NCBI GenBank assembly: GCA_946902875.1
Contig: OX336342.1
Location: forward strand, 16,299,523-16,363,522
Direction of reading: 5' to 3'
Origin: Nematopogon swammerdamellus
Taxonomy: Eukaryota > Arthropoda > Insecta > Lepidoptera > Adelidae
Length of the DNA stretch: 64,000 nt
Shown one piece after another: positions 34,601 through 43,231 of this stretch. The notes under the pieces were generated by a model. The model did not search any database. It was not told the origin of the DNA and saw nothing but the letters and a program-made list of their open reading frames with translations. The first letter of the stretch is position 1. Each line of letters opens with the position of its first letter. Both the position numbers and the translations under genes were made by a program.

Positions 34601-37600
34601 GTGGATATAGCGCGAAAATAAGTTGAGCCGTTCTCGAGTTGTGGCGTTCTGTGAATACTTGTGCGGGATATTGATTGTATGATATTTGTTGCAGGACGAA
34701 GGGCGCATGCTCTCAGAAAAGAGTGGAGAAAAGAAAAGATGGATCTACGACCCTGAAAGTGAGTTTATTTTTCATATTTCAACTTTCATTGTTAAATGTG
34801 AGTGAGCGAGTGAGTGAGTCAGACAATCCAGAGGGCGAGACCGTGAGAATGATGCTCTATCAGATAGACTCTATCTGATAGAGTCTATCTCGTAGTCGAG
34901 AAGGTAGGGTCAGGGTGTAAGTCAATCTAAATTTAAAATGCGAGGCCTCTCCAATTTTCCTCCAGTCCTCCCTTCTTTATTGCAGAAAATTGTTACAGGT
35001 AAAAAGTTTATTTGGCAAGGTTGTGGTTTGTTTCAGACGAGTTGTGTCGGCCCCTGGCATGTAAGAAGAAGGAGCTGTGTCTTCTAGAAGATGCGTTCAC
35101 CGCTCTCTGCGCTAGCAAGAAGGATATACACAGAAATGGGTGAGTTTCATACATACAATGCCTGATAGAACCCCCGTATACACCGCAATAGATTACCCGT
35201 ATTCTATTGCGGGGTATACGGGGGTTCTATCCCCTAATTTATAGATTAGAATACTCACTTAAGCTATTAATATGGAGAATGGTCCTTCGAGCCGGATATG
35301 AACAAAGTCATAAATTCTTCTAGTTTAAGTCTTATTACCCGACTGCGCGAAGCAAAAAGGAGGGTTATATATAAATGCCCTTCAAGCCAGATATGAATAT
35401 ATTATAATGTTCTTCGAGTTTATTTGGAATAAAGGTTCGACCCCCTAATAGTATTAGGTACCTATGTTAAAGTAAGATACATACATAAGATATTACAGGA
35501 ACTAATGAAAGCAATAAACCCTAAAAGTGGAGATTCACCAATAGGTACTTACTTACTCCCATTTTCCCACCAGCCTTTCCGGCTACCTACTATAGAACCA
35601 CACTCACAAAATGTCTCGCTCCGCTTTTCGCACTACACGAGGTGGTCGTGTGGAGAGTGGCGATAACGGCCGCCGATCGCTGTTCTTTGTGTGAAATGAA
35701 ATTACAAGGTTTTATCCTAACTAAATGTTCTACCTTACCCCTAATCTGTACAATACTGATATATCTTATAGTTAATGAAAGAGTACCTAACATATAGGTA
35801 CATAACCCGTATCATACTGAAATATGCATGAGACGAGACATACATAAACCACAGCGGCGAAATTTTAACATACTCACCTAATTTCGTATAGACTGCTTGG
35901 CCCTGCTCATTAATTTTGCATATATGTACAAGCGCGAAACGTTTCAGAGACATCATCGTGCCGGTGGGGGCGAAGTCCGAGGGAGGCGCGAGCGACGGCG
36001 AGGGGGACGGGGCGCCGCTCGACGACGCCGATGATGAGGACGATGTCTTCTATGATAGCGAAGATGACGCAAAGAAACCTGATGTCTACCAGTGAGTTGA
36101 ATCCTGCCTTATTTTATTTTTTTAATTTTAAGGTGACATGCTGCGGCTGATGCCAAATGCTCAAGAGATTGGCCACCTGTACCCGTTTGCGCCCGAAGTT
36201 GGGTTAGGCTGGGGTTAGCTTAATCAACGTGAGTCAAGTCTTGGGCTCAATTTTGTGGCACTATGAACTACCGTGGCGTGCCTTGGGAGAGGCCTATGTC
36301 CAGCAGTGGACCGATATAGGCTGACGATGATGATGATGAAATACCGCCATAGCCGAGTGTGTAACGCGCAGATGTGAGGCGTGCCCAGTAACACGGCCGG
36401 TGTTCCTGTGCGGCTCCGACAACCGAACCTACTCGTCTCTCTGCCGCCTGGACTACCACAACTGCATCCACCTGACGAGCGTGCGGCTCGCCTGTAAGGG
36501 CTTTTGTCCCTGCAAAGGTACCTAATATTATTATTTTTAAGAGGTCTATGTGGGGTTTCGCTGTATTAGATATGAAAGCGGCGGGTGGCCGAGTGGTTTG
36601 GGCATCGGCTATTCATGCGAGAGGTCCGAGGTTCGAATCGGTTGGCATGCACCAATGAGTTTTTTCTGACGAAAAAAATTTCGTGCATAACTACACCTGC
36701 TGCTCACCGTTCGGAACCGGTGTAAGACTGTAGGTCCCTTCCCCTTACTAGGTGGTAGGCTCAAATTGTAGCCGACTGGGTTGGTACCACCGTACTGGAT
36801 GTAAGATGGCCGCATAGCAGCCTCGGTTGTGTTCTCCTCTAGTCCAGTATAGCCAGCAATCCAGGGAAGTCTCCGGTATGGCACCTACCTTCTCGGAGGT
36901 GATATTAGCTGGTCGAAGCATGTGCTTTGGCCCCGCCGACTCAGCCACCCATATCGGATAACATAAAAAAAACCTATTAGCTTTTGCCAGCGGCTTCTCT
37001 CTCATATCCTATGCCCATCCTGAAGGTCCATTCAAAATATTGGTCAAAGAATTTTAAAAATCGGATGAGTATTTTCGGAGATTACCTCCTACATTCAAAC
37101 TTACAAACTATACCTCTTTATAATATTAGTGTAGACAACGGTCGACGATGCTTGTGAACACAGGTCCTTCGAACAGAGTATTAATACAGACTTCTGTCTA
37201 TTACGATACCCCTCCGAACCGGATATGAGCATATATGAAGAATGGCTTTTGATGTTGATATAAAATTTACTCGAATCTTTTGAGCTGAACATTGAACAAA
37301 TATTCGTACGCAGAGCTACAACATCCTGCCATAGATTCTGCAGTTATTGTGCAAATATTTTGATACTGAAAGGTAGTATGTAGCAAAAGCTATACTAGGT
37401 ACTGGGTAGGTTACCCGAGGTAAAGCGAAAGAGAAAGTGCCCCTACAAAGTGGAAATTAGTTCAAAGTTATCTACCTAGCATTTTCCTCCGCACAACGCT
37501 CGGCGGACCATGAAATTGTTGAAATGTGAGAACTCGCAGATGCGTCTATCGATATGCATATTTAATGTTCAGAAGGTGGTCGAGGCCGCAAGCGGCAGGG

Positions 37601-40600
37601 CGGCAACCGTCTAGGCGAGGGTGCCGGGGCGCGGCGCGGCGCGGGGGGCGCGGGGGCGGAGCGCAGGCGCGCGCAGTACCGCTTCACCCCAGAGGACTTC
37701 AAATACGACAACAAACACTACAAGTATATCAAGTACACCAAGTATAATGATGTAAGTCGCTGCCGTTCACTTGAACATTTCCACTTTACTGTTACTCACA
37801 TCACATACTTTGATTAATTCAACTGTTCCCCTTTAATTAACCTCTTTCTATAGAGTCGTTGGAGTGACTTTTCTCAATATCAAATAGGTACTAAGTATAA
37901 CCAACAGCAGCAAAGCAGATTGCACCATGTAAACGTTGGCTGTATGCAGTACAGAAGAGATCGCGTTGGTACCATGATAACAAAATGCCTATAAATTTGC
38001 ATGAAGCTTTTTCTGAAGTTGCCACTCTTGCGTGCCTAGTGGAAATACGGCATTATAATTAGGTACCTAATATCTTTGCAGACCGTTAAATTATATATTT
38101 TTTGTTTTTTTTTTGTTAGCCAAACATGTTCATTGTTCGTCTATTTCAGGGTCTAAATCAAAAGAAACGTCTGGAAAACTCCTACAATGATGCGTTGGAT
38201 TCGGAGCCCAATACTCACAACAACAACATAGAGGGTAGGCAGCTTTTTAACACAATTTTATACAATTTACTTCCTTTGATCGAAAATACGACGATGAAAG
38301 CTCCTAAAAGTTGTCACACTCATCATCTCGCTTTGCACAAGGAAGGTTCCAAAATTGTGCCGCCATTCCAATTTTCGAAATTCCATTCCTGTATGTATCT
38401 AGATAAGTACACTCAAATTTATAATATTTTTTTTATCAGTTGTTTGCCCCTCACAATTATTATATAAATTAGGTAAACCTATCGCGAGTTCATTCATTTA
38501 ACTAGTAGGTAGGTACCATACCACGAAAACAAATGAAACGATGCACATTCCGCAGAGAATACGTGGAACGCGCCGGCCACCGATACGCGAGACTGTTCAA
38601 TGGACAAGATGGCGGACCGCCTGTTGGATTGGTTCTCGGTACTCATGGTGGACAGCGCCGCTGCTGGTCGGGTCGCACCTCCCTCCGCGCATCATGCCAA
38701 AGGTGAGGTCTCTACACATACCTACCTATGCTATTACACCAGCTTTAGCTTGTGAGTTATATGTGACATAGCTGTTACTGGCTGATCTGTTGATGAGGTA
38801 ACGACGACGAAGCCAAACGTCAGAGGAAATTAAAAAAACAGTTCTGCACAATCTGTACCCTAATCGCGAGATTTAACCTACACCGCGTAGTACGCTACAC
38901 CGTGTTCTCCGCATCATTTTGTATGGACAAACGAAGTTCGCAAATCTATCACTAGAGGCGCTGCTCCGTTTCTCTATACAAAATGATGCGGAGAACACGG
39001 CGTAGTGTAGTACGCGGCGTAGGTTAAATCTCGTGATTAGGGTACAGGTCATGAAAATTAAATGCGAAGTTTATCGAGAACAGACAATCCAACAGAGAGA
39101 AAGAGTGAAGCTGTATTCTATCATCTAAAGGGCTTCATCCAATATCTTATGTTAGTACGCAGATAATTAGGTGTGGTTTGGTTTTACAACTCATCTGCTA
39201 TGTGACAGGATTCCCAAGTGACTGCAAGGCCGAAGTTCGTTGGATGTTCGCTCACCTCGACTCGGAAAACGACGGTGTTCTCTCTGCTAAGAACCTCTAT
39301 TCTCTTCGTAAGTAACTGTTTCTTTCATCTACTACGCTCTTTCTCATTTTTTCAAATAAGTGAGTAGTTTGGTACCTAGTATTATTTAGGTTGTAAACTT
39401 ATACGCATTTTACACTTTCCACTTATACATTCCGAGTCAACTTCTAAGATAGTGCGTATACTTGGGTTCATTGTCATTAAAATTGTGCAAACTTACCTAC
39501 ATACAACAAAATACATAGGTAGGCAATCAATCATAAGAGGGTTCACCGAGGAATTGAAAGTCTTGCATAAATTTAAACAGGGAAGGAAGGGTTTTAAGTA
39601 TTGGTTTACTGAATTCCAGGGCACGACGAGCAAGAACGTTGTCTGCGACCGTTCGTAGCGGGATGCGACGGTGATGCGGACGGAGATGTGACGCGCACGG
39701 AGTGGTGCCACTGCCTGCAGCGCGCCGCGCGACCCTGCCTCGCCCTCGCGCGCGCCGCCACGCCGCATCTGTATCCGGGTATAAACATATCCACAATGCA
39801 TAAATAATCACAGAATAAAGGCTTAAAGAAAAGGGCACATCACCAAAGAACAATTATTATGTTCGAAGTTGCGTTCATGCCCACGCAAGTAATTTCCTGA
39901 TGAAATGTAAGAATCTGGAAAGTACCGGCTAGGTGTTAATGAGGTGGTGTATTGTACATGTGATCGATATCCGGGTATCATGATTTTTTCCCATTCTCAA
40001 ACCTGTCTAAAGGTTGTCCTTCAGGTGCTATGGTGCTGCACTGAGGCCCTAAAATAATAGAAATAAAAATTTTTAACTGTAGTCTTCACTGATCAATCAG
40101 TGATCACTGATCACGCACTTCTCAGCCAACGGTCTCAGCATTTGAATAACAAAATGCAATGTCCACAACAGGAGCGTACATCCCCGCGTGCGACTCGCGC
40201 GGCTTCTACCGGCCGCTGCAGTGCCACACGGCCCTCGGTGTGTGCTGGTGCGTGGACGCACACGGCGTTGAACGTGCCGGCACACGTACTAAGGGCACTC
40301 CGCACTGTCCAGGTACACTCAAAGAATCATCTGTTTAATTAATTCATCTTCGTTATGACACGAAGTAAGCTTTACTAATTGACAAGAATATACCATTGAG
40401 CGTGATGTACAAACTTGTATGCTTGTAGCTTGATATGAATAACGAACTTTGTACAAATCCGGCTCGAAGGACCATTGTTCAACTAAATAATTTATGAACA
40501 AAGATAATTGAGACTTATTACAAAAAAATTGCTTTGAGCCAAAGACAACGTCCTTCAAGTCAGATGTGAATAGTTCTAGCCAAATGTGAACAAAGTTTTT

Positions 40601-40729
40601 GTGAGCTGCATAAGAAAAATAATCCTTGCACATTTGACAGCGGAGAAGCGGCCGGACGTGGGCGAGTTGATCTCCGACGACGAGGACGCCACCGCCGGCA
40701 GCGGCGACTCGGAGGCTTTCGACTTCTAA
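7633..40729 (+). CDS. Cow: Cow (carrier of Wingless) / testican, secreted heparan-sulfate proteoglycan
   Basis: Twelve coding exons give 486 aa: 7633-7737, 34695-34758, 35037-35139, 35948-36091, 36372-36517, 37573-37751, 38150-38234, 38556-38702, 39209-39307, 39620-39778, 40172-40312 and 40641-40729. All introns are GT-AG and phases agree. Residues 1-20 ([20 protein letters not shown]) are a signal peptide. A cysteine-rich piece (57-91) and a long acidic stretch (about 95-138) follow. Next are a Kazal-like domain (139-187), a basic Arg/Gly linker with RKRQ, and a testican signature ([18 protein letters not shown]). Then come the SPARC-type calcium-binding module ([21 protein letters not shown]-hands [13 protein letters not shown] and [13 protein letters not shown]) and a thyroglobulin type-1 domain with CWCV. 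The acidic tail has [11 protein letters not shown], a likely glycosaminoglycan site. In Drosophila, Cow binds Wingless outside the cell and affects its spread; that role is inferred here. Intron 1 (26,957 bp) holds the giant inverted repeat. Confidence 0.93.
9318..10045 (-). repeat. Lepidopteran dispersed repeat split by a SINE (left arm)
   Basis: Reading the - strand, a repeat begins with an AAGTGCGTGCGAGTCGGACT head near 10030. It ends in the ATACGGGATACGGATAAACA tail near 9320. It is interrupted at 9480-9802 by a SINE flanked by an ATTATAT word on both sides, a likely target duplication. The same repeat family occurs at 19101-19386, 23680-24064, 53339-53510 and 58405-58765. The whole arrangement is mirrored at 30323-31050. 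Confidence 0.6.
9480..9802 (-). mobile_element. SINE copy, short-head form (left arm)
   Basis: On the - strand it starts GTACCGTGTGGGGCCGGTAC, passes through ATAGCCCCACTGCATCTCTC and CCGTCCAGTTCAGT, and ends in TTTCCATAAAAAAAA. The family's tRNA-like middle segment is absent. Mirror copy: 30566-30888. Confidence 0.8.
10341..11018. mobile_element. Element with about 30-bp inverted ends around a LINE fragment (left arm)
   Basis: CACTGAGAAAAATGTTATG at 10341 and its complement CATAACATTTTTCTCAGTG ending at 11018 bound a 678-bp segment. Inside are inverted copies of ACTAAACTTTAGTTAGAGAC and, at 10979-10824 on the - strand, an open frame of 51 codons containing [19 protein letters not shown], a typical non-LTR reverse-transcriptase C-terminus. 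No target duplication is certain. It is mirrored at 29350-30027. Confidence 0.5.
11485..12257. repeat. Nested inverted repeat inside the left arm (324-bp arms)
   Basis: 11485-11808 and 11934-12257 are near-perfect reverse complements (coordinates adding to 23742) around a 125-bp spacer. Rare mismatches occur, for example GCCGTCGTCGTGC against GACCGTCGTTGTGC in complement. The outer ends are A-runs and T-runs and the inner ends ATAATGCA. It resembles a foldback-type MITE. No target duplication is clear. It is mirrored at 28111-28883. Confidence 0.88.
12320..12628 (-). mobile_element. SINE copy, short-head form (left arm)
   Basis: Same family as 9480-9802, reading from GTACCGTGTGGGGCCGGTAC to TTCCATAAAAAAAA on the - strand. 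The tRNA-like middle segment is absent. Mirror copy: 27740-28048. Confidence 0.8.
12964..13990 (-). pseudogene. Decayed jockey-type LINE, reverse-transcriptase C-terminus (left arm)
   Basis: Disconnected - strand frames give [33 protein letters not shown] and [10 protein letters not shown] (13183-13386), then [15 protein letters not shown] (12964-13167). These match the conserved tail of jockey-group LINE reverse transcriptases ([27 protein letters not shown]). Stops and frame shifts separate the pieces, so it is dead. The same remnant is mirrored at about 26378-27404. Related tails occur at 18840-19060 and 48695-49360. Confidence 0.7.
14026..14446 (-). mobile_element. Full-length tRNA-derived SINE (left arm)
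   Basis: On the - strand it starts GTACCGTGTGGGGTCGGTAC. It then has a tRNA-like module (GCCTCGGCAGCTTAATGGTG, and GTGGTTCGGATACC resembling a B box), then the common body and TTTCCATAAAAAAAAAAAA. At 421 bp it is the only family member here with both modules. It is mirrored at 25922-26342. Confidence 0.82.
16957..17160 (-). pseudogene. Fragment of a non-LTR retrotransposon C-terminal tail
   Basis: The - strand frame reads [19 protein letters not shown] and [12 protein letters not shown], with a gap in the usual middle part. This pattern resembles the end of some invertebrate retrotransposon polyproteins. I recognise it only by pattern. A second piece that appears to belong to the same kind of tail is at 43001-43231. 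Confidence 0.35.
17809..17925 (+). pseudogene. 3' end of an RTE-type LINE remnant
   Basis: The + strand encodes [20 protein letters not shown] and REDWNLERR before a stop. This is the familiar tail of RTE-like reverse transcriptases (RW.DDI...AG..W...A.DR..W). Only the last roughly 40 codons remain. A nucleotide relative of this kind of tail (GAGAGGCCTATGTCCAGCAG) is at about 36260-36340. Confidence 0.6.
18840..19060 (+). pseudogene. Jockey-type LINE C-terminal remnant
   Basis: One + frame gives [20 protein letters not shown] and [17 protein letters not shown], the conserved WN.LP...P..Y....FK..V tail of jockey-group reverse transcriptases. It is preceded and followed by non-coding sequence. 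Confidence 0.6.
19101..19386 (+). repeat. Lepidopteran dispersed repeat with CGAGTCGGACTCGCGC head
   Basis: It starts CCGGCCAAGTGCGAGTCGGA, has TATATCCGCCATAATAACAC in the middle, then a run of GACGGACAGACG-type units (19310-19360), and ends GGAAACCTAAAAAAAG. Other copies: 9318-10045 and its mirror, 23680-24064, 53339-53510, 58405-58765. Confidence 0.7.
19985..20380 (+). repeat. Dispersed repeats of the CTAGCTTTTGCCCGCGGCTT type
   Basis: Two starts of the same repeat lie in tandem, at about 19985 (ACTAGCTTTTGCCCGCGGCT) and 20141 (CACTAGCTGTGCCCGCGGCT). The second continues through GGTTCTCGAGTTATAAG to an (ACAT)n run at about 20306-20340. A third copy lies at about 36972-37135. Confidence 0.65.
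21084..21305. mobile_element. 222-bp MITE with long terminal inverted repeats
   Basis: It begins AGCTAGAAACTCATTGGGCC and ends with the complement GGCCCAATGAGTTTCTAGCT. Inverted similarity extends about 80 bp inward (CTCCATACAT and ATGTATGGAG). It has no coding capacity. The TSD is not clear. Confidence 0.75.
21549..21745 (-). mobile_element. Fragment of the tRNA-Leu/Ser-headed SINE family
   Basis: It is the complement of the body of the SINE at 36578-36969. Shared words include GAGCACATGCTCCG and GAGGAGAACACAGCCGAG, followed by GCTATGCGGCCGATCTT. The tRNA-like head is missing. Confidence 0.6.
22440..22498. repeat. Perfect 27-bp hairpin
   Basis: 22440-22466 and 22472-22498 are exact complements (CTTTTTCAGGGTGCTGCACT and so on) around the loop AGGTA. 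The stem is long and short-looped. No T-run or promoter context suggests a bacterial-style terminator, and the biological role is unknown. Confidence 0.9.
23680..24064 (+). repeat. Dispersed repeat copy with an internal head-to-head inversion
   Basis: Same family as 19101-19386. Its head, GTGCGAGTCGGACTCGCGCA (from about 23686), is followed by an inverted copy, TCGGTGCGCGAGTCCGACTT (about 23724-23743). The remainder then runs normally to ACGGAACCCTAAAAAC. Confidence 0.65.
24143..24235 (+). mobile_element. SINE 3' fragment
   Basis: It contains GAAGGGAAGCACTGACATGG, CACCCGGTGTTATGGGCTGA and TTTCCATAAAT, the 3' end of the SINE family whose full copy is at 25922-26342. Confidence 0.65.
24920..25080. 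repeat. GC-rich trinucleotide repeat tract
   Basis: A run of GCG repeats (about 24919-24940) and several GCCGCCGCGACGCC units (25005-25065) lie in a very GC- and CpG-rich stretch, just before the right arm begins. The open frames through it (poly-Ala, poly-Arg) look like products of the repeat. Confidence 0.7.
25922..26342 (+). mobile_element. Full-length tRNA-derived SINE (right arm)
   Basis: Mirror of 14026-14446: GTACCG head, tRNA-like module with GTGGTTCGGATACC, common body, and TTTCCATAAAAAAAAAAAA tail. The A-run has the same length in both arms. Confidence 0.82.
26378..27404 (+). pseudogene. Decayed jockey-type LINE C-terminus (right arm)
   Basis: Mirror of 12964-13990, with the same frames now on the + strand ([17 protein letters not shown] at about 27090-27140). 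The stops and frameshifts are shared, so the decay came before the inverted duplication or conversion. Confidence 0.7.
27740..28048 (+). mobile_element. SINE copy, short-head form (right arm)
   Basis: Mirror of 12320-12628, from GTACCGTGTGGGGCCGGTAC to TTCCATAAAAAAAA. Confidence 0.8.
28111..28883. repeat. Nested inverted repeat inside the right arm
   Basis: Mirror of 11485-12257: arms 28111-28434 and 28560-28883 with a 125-bp spacer. Confidence 0.88.
29389..29544 (+). pseudogene. LINE reverse-transcriptase tail fragment (right arm)
   Basis: An ATG-started frame of 51 codons contains [14 protein letters not shown] and [19 protein letters not shown], ending FFQND and TAA. This is the usual end of a CR1/jockey-like reverse transcriptase. 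It sits inside the inverted-ended element at 29350-30027 and is mirrored at 10824-10979 on the - strand. Confidence 0.5.
30566..30888 (+). mobile_element. SINE copy inside a dispersed repeat (right arm)
   Basis: Mirror of 9480-9802. The flanks ATTATTATAT (before) and AATTATATCCGCC (after) share ATTATAT, a likely target duplication inside the CGAGTCGGACTCG-type repeat. Confidence 0.8.
32510..32541. repeat. GC-rich hairpin at the outer junction of the right arm
   Basis: CGGCGCGGCGAGG, then CAGAGG, then CCTCGCCGCGCCG: 13-base perfect arms with a 6-base loop. The left half belongs to the giant arm. The right half is a reversed repeat of the arm's last bases and is not present at the left arm's outer edge. 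A truncated SINE follows at 32543. Confidence 0.85.
32543..32769 (+). mobile_element. 5'-truncated SINE at the arm boundary
   Basis: It starts mid-body (TAGGTGGTAGTTTTCAACCC) and ends TTTCCATAAAAAAAAA. It abuts the junction hairpin, so the SINE start may have been removed by the rearrangement. Confidence 0.8.
32770..34694. other. Rest of Cow intron 1
   Basis: It holds a SINE 3' fragment in - orientation (32936-33073). A short LINE-like tail lies in - orientation at about 34195-34275 (CCCATGGACATTCGG). The rest is unclassified AT-rich DNA. No extra exon is recognised, although small non-coding exons cannot be excluded. Confidence 0.5.
32936..33073 (-). mobile_element. SINE 3' fragment
   Basis: A T-run, then TATGGAAACGGACACGGTTG and CACCGGGTGAACTAGGTGCC, to GCCGGCTACAGGACGGAAAA. 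It lacks the head and an internal piece. Confidence 0.7.
35164..35231. repeat. Long hairpin in Cow intron 3
   Basis: GATAGAACCCCCGTATAC and its complement GTATACGGGGGTTCTATC form the outer stem and ACCGCAATAGA the inner stem. That is 29 paired positions with one mismatch, around a loop of about 10 bases. It starts 25 bases after the exon 3 donor. Confidence 0.85.
36578..36969 (+). mobile_element. tRNA-Leu/Ser-headed SINE in Cow intron 5
   Basis: The head reads GGTGGCCGAGTGGTTTGGGC (an A-box pattern of long-arm tRNAs) and GAGGTTCGAATCGG (B box). It has no cloverleaf 3' half. The body includes ACTAGGTGGTAGGCTCAAAT and GAGGAGAACAC-type words in complement, and the end is ATAACATAAAAAAAACC. Related copies are at 61589-61968 (+), 21549-21745 (-) and 51931-52057 (-). 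Confidence 0.8.
38853..39047. mobile_element. 195-bp MITE in Cow intron 8
   Basis: CTGTACCCTAATCGCGAGAT at the left pairs with ATCTCGTGATTAGGGTACAG at the right. Inverted similarity continues about 75 bp (TTCTCCGCATCATTTTGTAT and its complement) with a few mismatches. It has no coding potential. TSD not resolved. Confidence 0.8.
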
Positions 40730-43000
40730 CTGCTCCAGCGTGTGCACTCGCCCCCACACCTCTCTCCTTAGCTTGTAGCGCTCCCGTTCGCCCGACGATG
40801 AGCAACAACGAAAGAAATACAGGAGATTCGAGATTTCTGTACTACATTTTTCTTCTCAGTTCTCAGTGTATATTGCCGTTTGTTATGCTGATGTAATGTG
40901 AATCTTCACTGCAGAAACATTTATATATATTTTTTATTAGTCAATGTATATTTTAATTGTTGATCTGGTTAAAATGTAATACCATATTTTCTTAATAGTA
41001 ACCTATAGGTATGTACAGCTTCTCCTTGCGGCCCAATATAAAGAGCCTAAAAATCACAAACGGCCTCTTGAAGTCTTAGGTGACTGGCTGTATTGACTTC
41101 CTCCGTGTTAGATGTTTGCGTTCATATATTTTTAGTGAATAAGGGAATAAAATAAAATAATGAGGTAATAGATAGTCTGCACTAGTAGAGAAATTGCATT
41201 TTGTTTAAATAATTACATTTTTTCAATTGCCTCAAAAGCAACTTTGTCAATTTCAGACGTTTTGCCTGCTTTTTTTCTTATTTTAATTTCATCAATTCCT
41301 TTTAAAATAATAATGCTTTTAGACTTCTATAACATTATTTTTTATAGATTTCATATTTTGTAGTAAAGTTTAAGACAATTTTCCATATAGTAAATACGAT
41401 ATTGCGGCTATGTGTTAGTAACGTAAGGGAATTTTCTTTGTTGAATGTATAGATGGTAAATGTCCATTAAGTCTAAGTTACACACTCATATTTGGTAATG
41501 TGATGAATATGATGCTGATGTTCCCCGCTGCGGAACGAGAGGCTGAAATTATACAACATAAGTTGTATTTAATAATCCCAATTGATGTCTTTGAAATTGT
41601 GAATGAAATAATGGAACAGCAGGGGATGAGGAGCTTCGCTTTGAAATGTAGAGCGGGGGTAGGACGTTTCATGTCACTTAGCTTTCAATTTGTGCGTACG
41701 GTTGTCTATTTCATTATTTACACAAAGCCATACTCGTTATAAGTAAATTAAAATTCTACATTCGGTTATGTGATGAACTGCGAGGTCTAAATAACCAAAA
41801 CTTATGACTAATTGTAGAAATGATGTGCCTGCACGGGAGCGAGAACCCAAATCTTCAACCGTTCAGTTAAATTCGTCTTTGTGACTTAAAATTTCAAAAT
41901 ATTACAGCTGATTGGAGACCAATTTTGCATTTAATTTAAGTGTAAGGTTTTTTTGAAATAAGTGAGGACGAGGAAGTACTGCGAGCGTTCAAGTCAAGTT
42001 TATTTTATAGTTTGTTGATGGTCGATGAGGTGAGGACGGCAGGTGTGGTGCCGGCCGGTGCGGGGTGAACGAAGTACCTAAGCTATCTAGGATGTGCACC
42101 ATCAGTAACATTTTGATTGGTAATGTAGGCTCTTTAAGTCTCATCCATTGGCAGTAATCGTGAAATTATGCGATTTTATACATAAATTGTATTATTAATG
42201 TCTCAAATTATGAAGTAGCTAAACTATATACCTACCTACTTATGCAAATTAAATACATAAATGCCTACTTACCTATAATTAGCAGCTCCTTTTATGATTG
42301 GCTAATATTATTCTCCAGAACTACACAGAATAATGTTCGGGTACGTGTGGTATTTATGTAGTAGGTAGCGAAAGTTAGAATTAAATTAAATTGATATAAC
42401 CCCTCAAGGCTAAGTTTCAGTGTAGGTAAGTAAGTATACTTATTGTTAGATTGAATTATTTAAGTAGTGATGTAGGTGTTAATTTAAGCTTTTGTTGTGA
42501 AATTGATAAATTTATTAAATAATTCAAGTATTTGGTGCATTTGGGAAGCAGAAATTACAGTCCTTTACAAATCTCTTTCGGTACCTACTTGTTAAGGATA
42601 CATTCTGGCTCAGGCCTAGTACCTACTCAATAAAGTTATTCATGTTACATTCAATATAACAGTAAAATCTGAACTGATTTATAAAATCTGATTACATACA
42701 CCTATTATAGGAGGGTGGTTCCATAAGAGTATGGTAAAAAAAAGCCAGAACCAATGGTTAATTTTTTTGGGAAAACTGGTCTTTATTTCTCAACATAGTC
42801 CTTCGAGATCCACACACTTGGTCAGGCGATGTTCCAATTTCTTTAACCCCTCGGAAAAGAAGGATGTCTGGAGACCTTCAAAATTTTCATCTACAGTGGC
42901 GATGAACTCTCCATTTGAAGAAAATTTCTTTCCAAGTCACATGAGAGTAAATCTGGAGAATAGGGTGGATGATATTAACCGGCTCGATAGTCAGACTCAA

Positions 43001-43231
43001 TCAACGATCTCCGGAGACATTGTTGAGGAGGTAACCCTCTCTACCGGTGAACTTTTTCGCCTCCTCACACCGAGGGCCCAGAGACTCAACAGCGAGAGCA
43101 AGGAAGTGGTAAGCTGCCTTCAATGCCGAGTACTTGGCGTTTTTGAGGAGCACGGAGGTCTCGGCAGCCGCGCCAGCGGTGAGGGCGGTGCGAGACACAT
43201 GGCCAAAGCGTCCACGCAGGTGCTGTCCCAC
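43001..43231 (-). pseudogene. Fragment of a non-LTR retrotransposon C-terminal region
   Basis: The frame has HVSRTALTAGAAAETSVLLK, NAKYSALKAAYHFLALAVES and LGPRCEEAKKF. The order (TS...AGAAA, KYS.L...Y.F.P.AVET.G) is that seen just before the end of certain invertebrate retrotransposon polyproteins. It is short and isolated, so it is a relic. Confidence 0.45.

Noticed and set aside
36578..36660. tRNA gene (A-box and B-box sequence)
   Set aside because: The promoter-like boxes are present, but the 3' half does not complete a cloverleaf and the sequence continues as a SINE body with an A-rich end.
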